Notes: generated by a model not told the origin, from the sequence alone. A stretch of DNA of 64,000 bases from Physcomitrium patens (GCF_000002425.4 NC_037271.1:1755543-1819542); one strand, 5' to 3'. Positions 43,250-56,932 are shown, counted from the stretch's first letter. A program made the numbers and translations.

Positions 43250-45750
43250 TAGTACTATAATTTGTTCTATTATATTTAATTTTTTATTGGTTAAAGCTAT
43301 AGAATAATCTTTATATTCACTTTCCATTAATTGACATAATGCACTATCCACTACTATAGATGAAGCATCACAATAGATATAAAAAAAAGATCTCAATTGA
43401 ATGAATTTAACACATGGTAGGAACTTAATATTGCCTTTATCTAATTAAAGGCTTCTTGATACTCTTTTGTCTACTAAAATTTAAGAAACTTTCTTTTAAA
43501 GTTGATAATAGGTAAGGTTTTTGTGGCATAATCAAGAATTATTTCTCAATACCATCTAAAGTGTCCAAATATCTTTTCTACTCTCTTGACATATATAAGT
43601 GGTTGCATTTTGGCTATAACTTCTATTTTTTTGGGTCAGATTTTCTTCTCTCTTTGGACACCACATAATCCAAAAAAACTCCTTTTTGTACTACCAAATA
43701 TATTTTGTTGGAATTTAAAGCAATTCCCATTCTCTTACATCTTTTTAAAGTCTCTTCTATATGGTTTAAATAGTCTTTAGTATTGAATTGGATACTAAAA
43801 TCATCTATAAATAATATCATAGATTTGTGTAGCAAATCCAAGAAAGGAAAGACCATGGCTCTTTTGAAGATAAAAAGAGTATCAAAAATTTGAAAAGATA
43901 TAATTAAAAAAATAAATATATCCTAGAGAGTGATAAAAGATATTTTATAGCAATGTCTAGGTGCTATAGAAATTTGATTATACTCCAAATAACCATCTAG
44001 AAATATGTAGGTCTTGTGAGCCACAACTTCATCTAAAGTACTATTGATAAATGAAAGAGTAAAATTGTTCTTTTTAAGTGTGATTTTTGAATTTTCTATA
44101 ATCTATTCACATTCCTAATTTGTAATTTGTTTTTCAAAAAGAACATAGGATTTTTTTTTTTTTTTTTTTTATTGCTTTAATAAAACCAACTTATAATAAA
44201 TTTTTTAATTTTATTTTTAGAATTAATTGGAGTTGGAGGTTCATATGCCTTTTTTTTTGTCTAATTTCCTTGGCATCAAGAATCAAAGAGATATGGTATT
44301 GAGCCACTTCAAGTAGTATATCCTTCAATCCTTTGTATAATAAGGCTAACATGTTGTAATACTTCATGATCAAATTTTGATATTTAAAAAATTTCTTTTG
44401 ATTTAAATGAGCTTCAATTTTAATTTTTTTGGAGTTTTATTCTTCAAATGATACATCTATGAGTTTTTATTTAGATTCCCATATTTAGAATTATGCTAAA
44501 GAATTTTTATACCAATTACTGGATATAAGTAATAATTGACAATTCCATTGTCAATCCTAATTTCTGATGAGGTATTTTGAAATCAAAGAAGTAGAATTAA
44601 ATCACCATTATTTTTAAGGACTTCAATTTTTTCTTCTAAGATCCCATCTATATTAATGCAAAAGACTTATATTTCTTGAACTTTCACAATTTTCAACATC
44701 TCTTCTAAAAAATTAACTAATTTATAATAATAAAATTAGAATTTAGATGATCACCTAATTATTGTTTAAATTTCCCATCATCCTTCCAATGATAAATCTT
44801 AGAGCCTAAATATTCTATCATCTTAGATTTTTGATCAATTAAATTAACCATAGTTATTAATATATTTTGTGTGTTAGAAATAATCTTCATCTTTTAAAAA
44901 ATTGATGGAACTAATTTTTCTATTATCAATAATAGATCATATTAAAATCTTAATTATATTCTTCTAAAGGCCAAAGGTGATGTGAAATCTTTCTCTTTTC
45001 CAATTGGCTAAGGCTTCTGAATCTTTGAACCATGGCTGACCTAGCAACAAGAAAAAAAAATCCTTTGATGTATGTATTTGAATGATATGATATGTTAAGT
45101 TATATTCTTTCTTAGTAATTTAAGTTTTGATTTTTTTTTTTTTATTTATTCAAATAATATAGATAGACTTTAATTTGCCATCTTGATAATATTAGATAAA
45201 AAACTAATAATACTCAATCTCAATTTTTTTATGGTTTGAAAATGCATCATGTTTAAATCACTTCCACCATCTACAATGGTATTTGGAATAATTTTATCTA
45301 CAATAGAAACCTCAATTTCTTTTGCCTTCACATCACCTTATTTAGTATAGCCATCTATTTTTGTTGCCATCCTCATCTTAGGCTTCTTTTGATTTTTAAT
45401 TGAAATCTGGATTTAAAGTGTTTTTTTAACCATTGAGGCAATTTCTAATAGTCGATTAAAGATAATATTGGTCTTCAATTTATTAAGGTTAGTTGATAAA
45501 TCATATCCTTGTAGAATTGATTCTTCTATATCCTTGTGTTCTTAAAGAATTTCAAATGAAGGGATTTTAGGACCTTCTCAACTATGATTATTTGGATTGA
45601 TACTAGGCTCATACTCAACATCAAGATTTTGGAAAGATAATTCTTCTATCAAGGGATAAAATCTTACAAATTTAACAACATTATTATGAATTACTTTGAT
45701 AGTATCACAAGTAGCTTGTTTTAAATCTGAAAAATAAAATGGACTATTTA
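41690..45750 (-). mobile_element. Ty3/gypsy retrotransposon fossil (protease to integrase)
   Basis: Minus-strand order, from right to left: aspartic protease (VDGGSDLN with following helix, about 45170-45300), reverse transcriptase start (LDAKEIRQKKRHM, about 44190-44370), reverse transcriptase core with IDDFS (about 43620-43860), RNase H (YCDASSIVVDSALCQL, about 43160-43400), integrase core (HSQTNGHVKRVN, about 42210-42425) and integrase C-terminal region with IQHIEAIQRRKK (about 41700-42190). This gene order is that of Ty3/gypsy. The element is heavily broken and old. Confidence 0.85.
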
Positions 45751-45879
45751 AGGTACTTATCTCTTTCTTTTAATGGATGGATAAGGTTATAGCTATAGAT
45801 CTAGTCATTACTACAAGAACTAGTATTATATGTAGGTTTTATGACTTTGATTCATTTTTCTTAAAGATGATTAAATTTA

Positions 45880-46480
45880 AATCCAAAAAAATAGTATGAA
45901 CTAAAATAAATCCCTATTAGTTGGAAACCTATTTTAATTCATAATAATTTGATTATCTAATGATTCTTACAATTCTTCCTAAGCATTTGGTTTATATCCA
46001 ATAAGTCTAATAACTGTCCAATTATGAGCTAAATAAATCCTTAGTTTAGATGATTTATTCTAATTCACAACTATAAATTTAATATATGAATTGATTATAT
46101 AAATTCTCTCTTACTTTTTTATAAAATAATTTAAGTTATTTGATTAATTAAACTCACATTCAAAAAACCATACATAATAATGTTAATATTTAAATAATTC
46201 ACTAATACCATAATTTGAAGAATTTATTTTAACCTTTTTAATATGAATTATCATCTAAATTTAAAACTTCATCTGAAAAAAAATTTCATCTATAAATGAA
46301 TTTTCATCTAAGAATAAATTTTCATCCATGAATAAAAATTCATCTATTTAAAATAATTTTTATTTACCAAAATTCATCTAATTTGATCTAATTTCATCCA
46401 TAATATTTTTCATCTAATAGAGTTTAATTTCATCATTAATTTCCATCTATTAAATTTATTCCTAATAGCGAATTAATGGA
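45880..46480 (-). repeat. Right arm of the long imperfect inverted repeat
   Basis: Reverse-complement counterpart of 40640-41240: dyad motifs at about 45895-45955 and 46022-46078, the 'tatggttttttga' word in complement near 46165, and a 'catct/ttcatc'-rich part at 46250-46480. Its mirrored order is what distinguishes it from an ordinary LTR pair. Confidence 0.6.
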
Positions 46481-46639
46481 CATATAATATCATCTAAGAA
46501 TCAAAGATGGTTGGCACTTCTAAACCTATTGCTGCACCTACTTTCATAATTTAATGGACTATGGCTGATTGCAAGCTTTGAATTGAACTCAAATAATCTT
46601 TTTAGAAAGAAAACTTGAAGATTCATCTACTTTCTAAAA

Positions 46640-47130
46640 TTTTCCTTCAAATTTAGTTGTGTGATTCTAATATTGTCTTTCAAAGTTGATACTTTAATTT
46701 GGCAAGTGAACAAACCTCCTTCTATAAAATTGAGTGCCATAGCTTGATCTTTGATTATTTTTAAGTCAATCTAAGATTTTTAGAATTATAACTCCTAATA
46801 GCACCTTCTTTCAAAATTTGAGCCCTTGGACTGCCTCAATCTTTTTGATCTTGTTCTCCAAAATTGTGCCTTCACTCGGCCACTTGAATTTAGAGGCAAT
46901 AGTTTCCTTCTACAAAATTGAGTGCTATAGCTTGGTCCATGATTGTCCTTTAATAAATCTAAGCTTATTGGAATTTTAACTCTAAATGACTCATTTTCCA
47001 AAATTTGAGCCTTGGAGCCACTTCAATCTTCCTGATCTTGTATTCCAAAGTCGTGCCTTTACTTGGCCGCTTGAATTTGGAGGCAGCAAACTCTTGTCTA
47101 CAAAAAAGAACGCTCCCACTATGTCCTAGT
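46640..47130 (-). repeat. Tandem repeat, unit about 185 bp, three partial copies
   Basis: Copies at about 46640-46795, 46796-46985 and 46986-47130 share 'caaaatttgagcc', 'cttgaattt(a/g)gaggcag', 'cttctacaaaattgagtgc' and 'atagcttg' in the same order. An open frame on the minus strand (46795-47001) crosses the units but shows no domain. It may belong to the leader or gag zone of a minus-strand retroelement. Confidence 0.6.
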
Positions 47131-49515
47131 TTTAATATGATTGATTCTTAGGTTTTTGAAATCTATATTTTATCAAATCTCTAGAAAAATAATTTTTGTG
47201 GCTTTACAACTTATGAACAATGAAAAAGAGCCTTTTAAAATAGAATAACCATACTATTAAGGCATAGTACTATCCTTCACCAAATTAAAGATTTTTTCTC
47301 GATACAACCTCTTAATTTTAAGTTTTTTATGTCTAAAGAGCTGCAACAAAAATTACTATTTCCATCTAAAATTTCAAAAAATTATTTTAGAAACTAAAAG
47401 AGACAAACTGAAATAATCAATTTCTTACAAAATCTAGGAAAAAATTGATACGGCTTTATCTATCAACAAACAAAAGAAAAAGAAAAAGGGCTTGGCTGCT
47501 CAATCCTTTTATATAAGTATTTGAAGCCGTAAGAATAGTGGCTAAATCTCCACAATTGAAATTCTATGAACCTAATCAAGATCTATCATTCATAAGATCT
47601 CTTAGATCTAAATCCAATTTAGAATTGAAAGCTTTAATAATTATGTAATAAAATGTTTTTGATAAAACTAATGCCACTATTATATTTTAAATACATTTTT
47701 ATTCTAAGATTACTTCTTTGATTATCCAAATCCATACAATAATATAATACTTTTTTAGTTTTAATGAATTATTATTTAAAGCTAATTGACTACTTAAATG
47801 TCAGATATTAATTACTAGTTAGAATTACAATTTTATCATAAAAATTATAGAATTTATACTATCAAATTAAATTTGATATTTTCTAAAAGATCATGGACTT
47901 TGAAAGATTATAATTCTATTAATCTTTGGAGATTGTAGTAATTCTAAAAAATGTTAAAAGTCAACAATCTTTTTTGAAAATATAAGCTTTAACCTATTTT
48001 ATAAAAGAAAGAAGAAGAAAGAAGGAAGAAGAAAAGAATTAATAGAAATAAATAAAATAACTAAAAATTACAAATTAGTACCAATGTAATTCTTCTTTTA
48101 TATGAAAGAATTTAATTTTAAGCCATTAAGGCTTAAATATTATCTAAGTTATTAAAATTTCTAATTTCTTATATTTATATTAATTTTTTTAATCTAAAAT
48201 CTTCTAAAATAATTTTTATCTAATAATTAAAATTTATTACTCTTAATACATCTATTTGTTCTAAAATAATTAATGAGTCAATTTAATGACTCAAAAAAGG
48301 ATTAATTAATTATGATTTGTAAAGGATTTCAAAAATCTTCCAATTCTTTTATATGCTAAAATATGAATCTCTTATCTTGAGAACCTTGATCATGTTATAG
48401 TTGATTAAATGGAGTTTGATTTTGATTTTGATTTTGTTACCTTATTTGGAATAAGTAGAATGTATTAGAAATTTATTTGGAGCCCATTAGGTACATTTTG
48501 ATTCTATTTATTATTTTAATAGTCATAACATAAATTTAAGAGCCTCAAATTATTATCCAATAGAGGTGTCTTATTTTTTTATAGTTATTATATAACTTCT
48601 ATACATAGTTATCAAGTGGAGGTTATAAAAGAATTATTCTATTTAATTTTCCATAGAATTGAGTGAGATGATTATTATTATAGTTTTCACATTCTATTTA
48701 GTTTTTTTAATCCAATATTAGCTAAGTAGATTTTTTTTTGTTAAAATGGGTGAAAATCTACTTATTTTCTTAATTTTCTACTTGTTGTTTTGATTGATTA
48801 GGACCTTGGTTATTAGAATTATATCCTTGTTATTCGAAATTGTACCCTTGAAAAGATTTATTTTTATGTGAGGGCATAAAAAATTGGAGTGTTGATTTTA
48901 TATGAGTACAGGGCTACAAAATTAAGTTAAGTGCCTTGATTGTTTACAACAAGCATACTATAAGCCTATGGCATGCCTTTTTGACTCAATGAAAGATGGA
49001 AGAGGATTGAAATTTGAATTTTCAGCTAATCTATGTAATTTTTTTATTATCAAATTTATTTGATGAAAAATTTGATTTTAGAATTCCAAAATTTAAAAGC
49101 CCTCATTTTTTTTATAAATCTTCTTTCTACCTATTATCTTTAATAGAATAAATCAATTCCAATAGAAGAAGTGAAAGCCTAGTATTTAAGGATAAAAAAT
49201 AGGGCCTTAAGATTGAAGGAACCATTGTAGATTATTCATGCACATGGAAGCTTGATGCTTATAAGATTTTAATATGTATAGATATGAAGCTAAAGATATT
49301 GTGATCATCTTTATTCTACAATCTTTCATGCTCTTTGTTGATTTTTTCTACTTTTCTTATTGCATTTTTGATTGCTATTAAATCCCTAGCATGTGTATGG
49401 AAGATTTTTTTAATAGTTTCTTCTTTAGAAAATCTTTACATAAAGAAATACTTCCAGATATCATCTATAAATAAAGTTCCCATAAACCTTGTATCAAAGA
49501 TGTATATCTACTATA
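47131..49515. other. AT-rich retroelement debris, possible gag tail on the minus strand
   Basis: Mostly unassigned. On the minus strand at about 48780-48960 an asparagine-rich stretch (GYNSNNQGPNQ) resembles the region behind the gag zinc knuckle of plant Ty3/gypsy elements and might be a detached part of the element at 41.7-45.75 kb. The rest shows no domain. Confidence 0.35.
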
Positions 49516-49519
49516 ATTA

Positions 49520-50030
49520 TTATCTAAGTAATATAAATCAATAGAATTAGGTAAAAATAGATTAATTTCATAATATCTTCTAGAAAAGCTTTTTAGATGT
49601 TGTTTTGATTTTACATGTATTTGTAGTTGATTGATAGGTTAGAAACTTAGTCAATAAGCTAATTACATGCTATATGTATTGGTAGCTTACAAAATAAGCT
49701 AATTATGTGGTGCCCATATAGAAAACTTACCTTATAAGTTAAGATACATGTCATAAAAAGTCAACATATTTTTGGAAGTCCTATAGAACATCACCACATA
49801 GATCCTAAGTAGATAGTATATGTAGAGGCAAGAGTGAAGACTTTTTCACTCTTATCAAGTCCTTTCTTGCTTCTAATCTAGTTTCAAGAGTCTCTAATTT
49901 TCTTGTCTTTTTGCAATAGCCATTTTAGTCTTTTTTTAACATACATAATTTTTGTATTTCTATTTCATCATAGTTCTTTGAAAGAGTCTCACTTATTTAT
50001 TTACTTTCATTGAGTTTGTTGTCTTTGACA
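49520..50030 (+). mobile_element. Likely 5' LTR of the split Ty3/gypsy element
   Basis: Homologous over its length to the solo-LTR-like copy at 8745-9260, and placed about 200 bp ahead of a gag-like frame on the same strand. A primer-binding site could not be identified with confidence, so the exact ends are uncertain. Confidence 0.55.
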
Positions 50031-53000
50031 AGCTGATAAGAATATACTTAAAATATCAAAGCTTTATTTTTTTTTGATGAAGAGTAGATTATCCATTTTT
50101 CTTAATAAGACTTAAGCATGTTAGGAATTGCAGATTATCCTCTTCTAAATTGATATTTTCCATAGTATTTTTTTTTTGTTTTTAAATCTTTTCTTCTATT
50201 TGTCTTGAGCAATATTAGACATCTTTTTTTCTTTAAGTGTTATCATGGCAAAACTTCTTGAAATGAAGATAGCAATGGTATAAATGCAAGCGCAATTGAA
50301 GAAATTAATGCTTATAATGCATCAAGTCAATTTACCGCCACAAGAAGCAATAAAAATAGTAGAGATCAAAGATATAGAGATGATTGGAATTGCGTCAACA
50401 TCTGTACCAAATCATGTCTCTTTTCTTTTGGTGGAATATCCTTCTAGTATTAGAAAACCAAGGATTACTTTGTTCAAGAGGTTTGATGGTACATGATCTA
50501 GGTTTCAAGGATTTATCAATTAAATAAAACTTAAAATTGAACTTCAACTCCAAAAGAGATAGTATGTCAAAAAATAAGTGTGTCGAGCTATAATAGGAAC
50601 TATTGTAGTATTATAATTGTTTATAATACATAAAAATTAACTAAAATATATAATATATTTAAAAGTCTTGATATACATTAGAATAGCTAGTAGGTTAATT
50701 TAAATAGAATTTATGTAAGAAAATTTATTTTGAAATTTATCTATGTTGATTATAGTATTTAAATTATATTGGATTTAGATATTTAGTATAAAATTTAAAG
50801 AAAATATTAGAGCTCAAAGATGAAGATCCAAATTTCTAAAAAACTTATTTGAAAAGAAAAAAGCAAAGTATAGATGAATGAAGGCTAAAAGTAAAGATCT
50901 TCATTCCTATTGGTCAATGGCTATACCCAAAAGACATTCAACAGGCTCTCTACGACCATAAGAAGGATTTTGGCGAATTTAAAAGAGAATGTGAGAATAA
51001 AAAGTAAAAGTTGTAAGGTTTAGGATTTGAATTACAATTTTTTTTCAAAGTTCAAAAGATTTGGAATTAAGGTGATGAAGTTTTAGTCATTTGAAGTTAA
51101 AGTATCTTTTTAAGATATATTGTTGCTCTTTTGAGGATAAAAGGAATTTTATGATAGATTTTGGAAATTAAGAGATATGACTATAAGGGTGATTTTCAGA
51201 TCCATATATCTTTTATGAAAAAAATTCTACATTTAGAATTTTTATGAAGAAGTTACAGAGCATTGAAGACAATACATGTAATTCAAAGATAGTAAGTGAG
51301 TCGTTTTATTGATAGTAATGGTTGGAGTCATATCTTGAGTTTTTGGAGGAATTTTTGGTTCAAAATTTTTAAAAATATTTTTTATTAGATTAAAAAGCTA
51401 TATATCAAAATTTTATGGTATTTTAGTACTTATTTTGTGAAATATGAAGAAAATTACACACAAGTATATATAAGCAAGGATTTGAAGCTACTATTAGGAT
51501 TTTGGCAATATCTCAAGATGCATAATGAATTTGTAGTTGAAATTTGTTGTAGTTGTTGTTAAAAGTACATTAATACTTAATGTAAAATTTTGATTTATTT
51601 GGATGGTCTGATTGTAAAAGATGAGTTGTTGAAGTTTGAAAAAAATTTATCTTAAGGATATATAAGGTTTTATAATATTTTTATTACATTTTAGTGATCT
51701 TTGGTACTTAAGGCTTATGTATTGATGTAATTTCTCCTATAAGAATAATTTTATACATAAACTTAGTATTTTTTTAAGCTTGAGGCTTGGTTGAATAATT
51801 AGTAATAGCTAAAAGTCCAATGCTTTCTTGAAAAAAATTCTCTCTATCTTGATACTATGGGGTTGGAATCTTATACAATACCTAGTGAAGGTCCTATTCT
51901 CTCTTCAAAATCCTCTTCTTATTTTATAATAAATATTATTTTAGGACCTAAACATCACAAAGCCTTTGCTTTATTAGATTCAAGAGCCTCAATGTATTTT
52001 TTAGATGTAGAATTTATTAAAAGATATAGTATACTTTTAATAAAGAAAACTAAACCTATTCATGTAGAAGTCATAGATGGTCATCCAATGTCTTCAAAAA
52101 ATATTATTCATGAAATCGTTCTTGTAGAAATAACAATTAATGGTCATAGTACCTTTTTAATATTTAATGTGATTAGATTTCTATCTAATCCAATCATTTT
52201 AGATTTATCATGGTTAAATAAATATAATCCAAAAATACATTAGATTTCTTATAGTCTTGATTTTTTTGAAAATATAACAAAGAGTATAGTTTATGAAATA
52301 GAAAGTCATAAGTCTAATATAATTAAATTTATATTTGTAAATACAAGAGCTTTCTTGGATATTACAAAAGAAGGATTATCTTGTATTATTTATGCTGCAC
52401 CTATTTCTAATAGTGGAAAGACTTCAAGTAGCATTCTATGCTAATATCAAGATTTTCAAGATGTATTTGAAAAGAAGAATGCAAATACTCTATCAAAACA
52501 TTAGCTTTGTGACTACTCAATTGACCTTCAAGAAAGAATTCAACTGCCATTTGGACCAATTTATAATTTATCACAAAATAAATTCATTGAATTTAAGGAG
52601 TATATTGAAGAAAATCTAGCCAAGAATTTCATATGCTATTCCAAATATCCATTAAGAGCTCCAATTTTATTTGTGAAGAAAAAAGATGGATCAATGCAGA
52701 TGTGTATCGATTATCAAGGACTCAAAAAAATCATCATCAAGAATAGATACCTACTATCTTTAATATTTGAAATTTTTTATGTATTAAATTAAGCAAAGAT
52801 CTATACAAAAATAGATCTATGAAGAACATATAATCTAGTACGCATCAAAAAAAGAGATGAATGGAAGACTATATTTTGAATAAGGTATGGATATTTTGAA
52901 TACATCATGCTTTTTGGACTTACGAATGTACCAATAGCTTTTCAACATCTAATAAATGATATTTTTTGAGAGATTTTAAATGACTTTATTATTTATTATC

Positions 53001-53145
53001 TTTACAACATCTTAATCTATTCTAAAAACATAAAAGAACAAAAACTTCATATTCATCATGTGTTATAAAAATTAAGAGATGCAAGACTCTATGCTAAGAT
53101 AGAAAAGTATATATTCCATACTATTTAGGTTGACTTCTTAAGATA
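50031..53145 (+). mobile_element. Ty3/gypsy fossil, left part (gag, protease, reverse transcriptase)
   Basis: Plus-strand order: a gag trace with ITLFKRFDGT (about 50240-50520), aspartic protease (ALLDSRASMYFLDVEF and LIFNVIRFLSNPIILDLSWL, 51857-52243), and reverse transcriptase (KKKDGSMQMCIDYQGLKK at about 52675, then ILIYSKNIKEQKLH at about 53005, to VDFLRYV at about 53145). The reverse transcriptase stops where the first outer direct repeat begins. The element resumes near 62.4 kb. Heavily broken, old. Confidence 0.85.
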
Positions 53146-53614
53146 TGTCAGTGTAAAATTCACTCTTCAATCCAATTATAAGCTGGCCTCAATTAAAAGT
53201 TTTTTGTAATGAGTGGTGTGAAGTGAAAGTAGCAAGAATAAGAACAAAAGAAGAAAAACACAAGAAAACTAGAACAAGTGCAATCAAACAATTGTACACT
53301 ACAAAACTAGTCACATTCTGTTCACTAAGTTTTTATCCAATAAAAAGTAAAAAGTAAAAATAAAAAATATATTTTTTAAAAATTAATTTCTTTATCTTTT
53401 CAATGGTATAAGAAACATGTAAATCCAAGATACTTTGAGTAAGTTATGAAGGTTTAAAAAATAAGAAGTAAATAAATAAAAATTTAAGTAAATAATTTTT
53501 ACCTTAAAGATAACGTGCTTAAAAAATCAAGAGTTCAAGCCTCACCAAGACTCACAAGTAGTGTATATGGGTTCCTAAGAGAGGTCACAAGGCTTTAGTC
53601 TTATCTTTTTAACT
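53146..53614 (-). repeat. Outer direct repeat, left copy (469 bp)
   Basis: Begins TGTCAGTGTAAAATTC and ends ..TTAACT; matches 61156-61624 over the same length with about 20 mismatches by eye (about 95-96 percent). Reads as the 3' LTR of a minus-strand element inserted in the gypsy reverse transcriptase. A target-site duplication was not identified. Confidence 0.8.
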
Positions 53615-54415
53615 CTTTAATATTGAATCTCTTTTAATTTGTTATTATTATTATTATTAATTTAATATTAAATTAAATTTATTTTATTTTTATTTTATTT
53701 CTTTCTTTATATATATATATAAATTTATTTTATTTTTATTTTTATTATTATTTTATACAGTTAAAAAGAAGTGTTTTAACTTAAAATTTTAAAATATAAC
53801 ATAAAATCCAAAAGATAAATGATAGAAGAGATAGAAATTACTAACCTCAATTGTATTCTACTCATGACAACAACCTCTCTCCACTCCAAAAATTGCCAAA
53901 AATTTAATTTTGATTCAATAGTATTAAATTTTTTACCACTACAAACTTAACTTAAAGGTTTTTGTTTTCAAAAATTTCTACAATATAATAATTATTAGGC
54001 ACTAAAAAATGCCTTTCCAAGCAAGGAGTACATGAAACTACCAAAGCAGTGGACTTCTTCTAAATCTAAAATTTACTACAAAATAAAATCGACTCCAATT
54101 TGAATGTGCAATAGCTTATTTAAAAGATAACATTAAAATATACAACTTCAAAAAGTTTCAACTCAAAAGATACAACACATAAAAATTGATTGATAAAAAC
54201 CTAAGAGCAATCCACATTCAATTCAACATTGAAATCTTTGACTATCTTATAAAGTAAAAAATTTAAATGCTTTGTTTTCACAAATAAAGAAGAGATATAA
54301 AATACTTACTAATGATAGAAATGTATTTGAATTACTTACACAACAAAACCAAGGAAGATGAAACACAATAAATAACTTCACATTGTCATACACCATTAAA
54401 AGCATCATCTCCCGA
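53615..54415. mobile_element. Internal sequence of the outer element
   Basis: About 0.8 kb lying between the left outer repeat and the left inner LTR. AT-rich, no coding domain. If the outer repeats are LTRs, this is all that remains of that element's body, which makes it a small non-autonomous element. Confidence 0.45.
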
Positions 54416-56401
54416 TGTCATAATATATGAAGTCTTGCTTGAGAATACTCTAGATACTTGGCTGTGGAAGGTGGAATAGAAATTGCAACAAAAAAATCTC
54501 AATTCTAATAGAACACTAACAATGTTAAGCAAGCTATAATCAAATTCAAAGAAACTTTAAAGGAATTATAAAGAAACAATAAAAAATCTTAAAAAAATAT
54601 TAAAATGATCACAAATATATCTCAAATAAATCTCAATCTAATCTTAATTTAATCCTAGTTAAAATCCTATTGAACTTCATTCAAACTTTAGGCCAAAAAC
54701 TAATTAAATTTTAAATCTTAAATAAATCCTAAAGAAACCTTAATCAAATCCTAATAAAATTCTATTAAAATCCTAAGTCCTAAATCGAATCCTAACCAAA
54801 TCTTAAATCCTAAATCAAATCCTAATCAAATCCTAATCCTAAATCAAATCCTAATCAAATCCTAAATCCTAAATCAAATCCTAATCCTAAATCCTATTAG
54901 ACTTCATTCAAACCTTAGACCAAAAACTAATTAAATTTTAAATCCTAAATAAATCTTAAAAAAAATCTCATCAAATCCTAATCAAATCCTAATAATATCC
55001 TAAATTCTAAATCAAATCCTACCCAATTCTAAATCTTAAATCAACTCGTAATCAAACCTTGATTCTAAATCAAATCCTAATCAAATTCTAAATCCTAAAC
55101 CAAATCCTAACCCTAAATCAAACCCTAAATCTTAAATCCTAAATTATAAACTATACTCTAATCAAATCCTAATCAAATCCTAAATCCTAAACCAAATCAA
55201 AATCAAATCCTAATCCTAACCAAATCATAAACCTTAAACCAAATCTTAACTAAATTCTAATAAAATCCCAAATTCTAAACCAAATCCTAATCAAATCCTA
55301 AACCCCAAATCAAATCCTAAATCCTAAAGCAAATCCTAAATTCTAAATCAAATCCTAACTAATTCCAAGTAATTCTTATGATAGATGTGAATCTCAATAA
55401 TTAATAAACGAATCATTGATTTTAACTCAAAATTTACACACCTCTTACTAATTAAGTTGATAAAAAGTACAAAAAAAAAAAAAATCGGAATTATCAAATA
55501 GACGATAACCTCAAAAACATGCTCAAGTATTAGTCGGCCTTCTTCTTCGACCTTGGTGCTAATCTTCCAAAGCCAATATCTCTCTTTTTCACCATTCAAT
55601 TGATCTCAAAAATCTCACATATGTAGCAAAAAATTTTTACTATCCTCATACATAAATTTCTTTTCAATCCAACAAGTAGATTGCAAGAAATCTTAAAAAT
55701 CCTCATTAGACCTAAATTTCTACTTTTTGAGACCTTGATCCACTTAAACCTCAATAATCCTCAATTCAACTATTAGATCAAGCTAAAATTCAAAACACAT
55801 ATTAAGCACAATTATAACCATTAATCTACAAAATTTTGCTTGTAGATCTAGTACAAAACTCTCGAAATCATCCAAAATATCAATCCTATTTTATTTCATA
55901 AAAATCCAAGTCATCTGAAACAAACTTGACTTTGTAAAGCTCTTATAAAGTCATTACAAATCCAAATCACCTAAAACCAATGCTTATCAAAACCCTATTA
56001 AGTTTGCTCTTAGATTCTATCCTCCAATCTCCAAAAAAATCCCAAAGTCATCGTCAAGGCTTAGTTTTGTGCCTCAGGGTCTGATTTCGACCCTTGTTCA
56101 TAACTGGCCCTCTCCAAGTATCAATATCTAGTTTTTTCTAGATAATTTGCTAGAATTTATTTTTGACTTCTTCCTAAAGATGCTTATATCATTTATTTTT
56201 CCAATCTACTTTGTTTTGCCTTATTTATGGCCCTACAAAGTAGGTAGAAGTTACTTTTCTAAAAAGATAGTATTATTACTAAAAGTTTTTCTACCTTCCT
56301 ATCTTTTATCTATATTTTTTTACTTTATCTTTTAATTTGGCTCTTCTATAATAAGATCCATATTATCATCTTTCACCATATAACCATGTTACAACATGAC
56401 A
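54416..56401 (-). mobile_element. Inner LTR, left copy (about 2.0 kb)
   Basis: Starts TGTCATAATATATG and ends ACAACATGACA, so the ends are TGTCA/TGACA. Collinear with 59342-61137. It contains a long degenerate minisatellite of 'aaatcctaaatcaaatcctaa' type (54640-55370) and, beyond it, a conserved GC-richer stretch with 'cggccttcttcttcgacc' (about 55535). Identity with the other copy outside the minisatellite is roughly 90-93 percent by eye. Confidence 0.8.
54640..55370. repeat. LTR minisatellite with telomere-like words, left copy
   Basis: Irregular tandem of AAATCCTAA and TCAAATCCTAA words with occasional ACCCTAAA, close to the plant telomere complement CCCTAAA but not a true (CCCTAAA)n array. 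Present in both LTRs, therefore part of the element and not a chromosome end. Confidence 0.8.
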
Positions 56402-56745
56402 TCCACCTCCTCTAAACTTTTACATCCTTGAATATGCGCCAAATAATCCAACTTTGTTTGATTCATACTATATTCTCAATGTATTCATCTAATTCTTCTT
56501 CTTCTTCATATTCACTATTCAAATCAAAATCATCTTATTGTCTTGAAAGATTTATGTCTTCGATAAAATCTTCTATATTTATTTATGTTTTCTTTTATTT
56601 GAATATCTTCACTTACTTCCCTTATCATTATCCTTTAATCCAATAGATGCAATTTTCTCCAAAAATCTTTCAATCCATTTTTTTCATAAATCCCAACATC
56701 TTTTATTATTTTCTAATATTTCTAATTCACATAATTTTTTTCAAT

Positions 56746-56749
<4 letters not shown>

Positions 56750-56797
<48 letters not shown>
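56750..56797. repeat. (TA)n microsatellite
   Basis: Uninterrupted TA run read directly, inside the gag-only element. Confidence 0.9.
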
Positions 56798-56801
<4 letters not shown>

Positions 56802-56863
56802 TTTTAATGCAAATAAAACTTAAATTAAAGGCACCTATGTATTATAAGAGTATCTCTTTTTTT

Positions 56864-56899
56864 ATACCACCATAGTCTTACTTTATAATGATACTTTTT

Positions 56900-56932
<33 letters not shown>

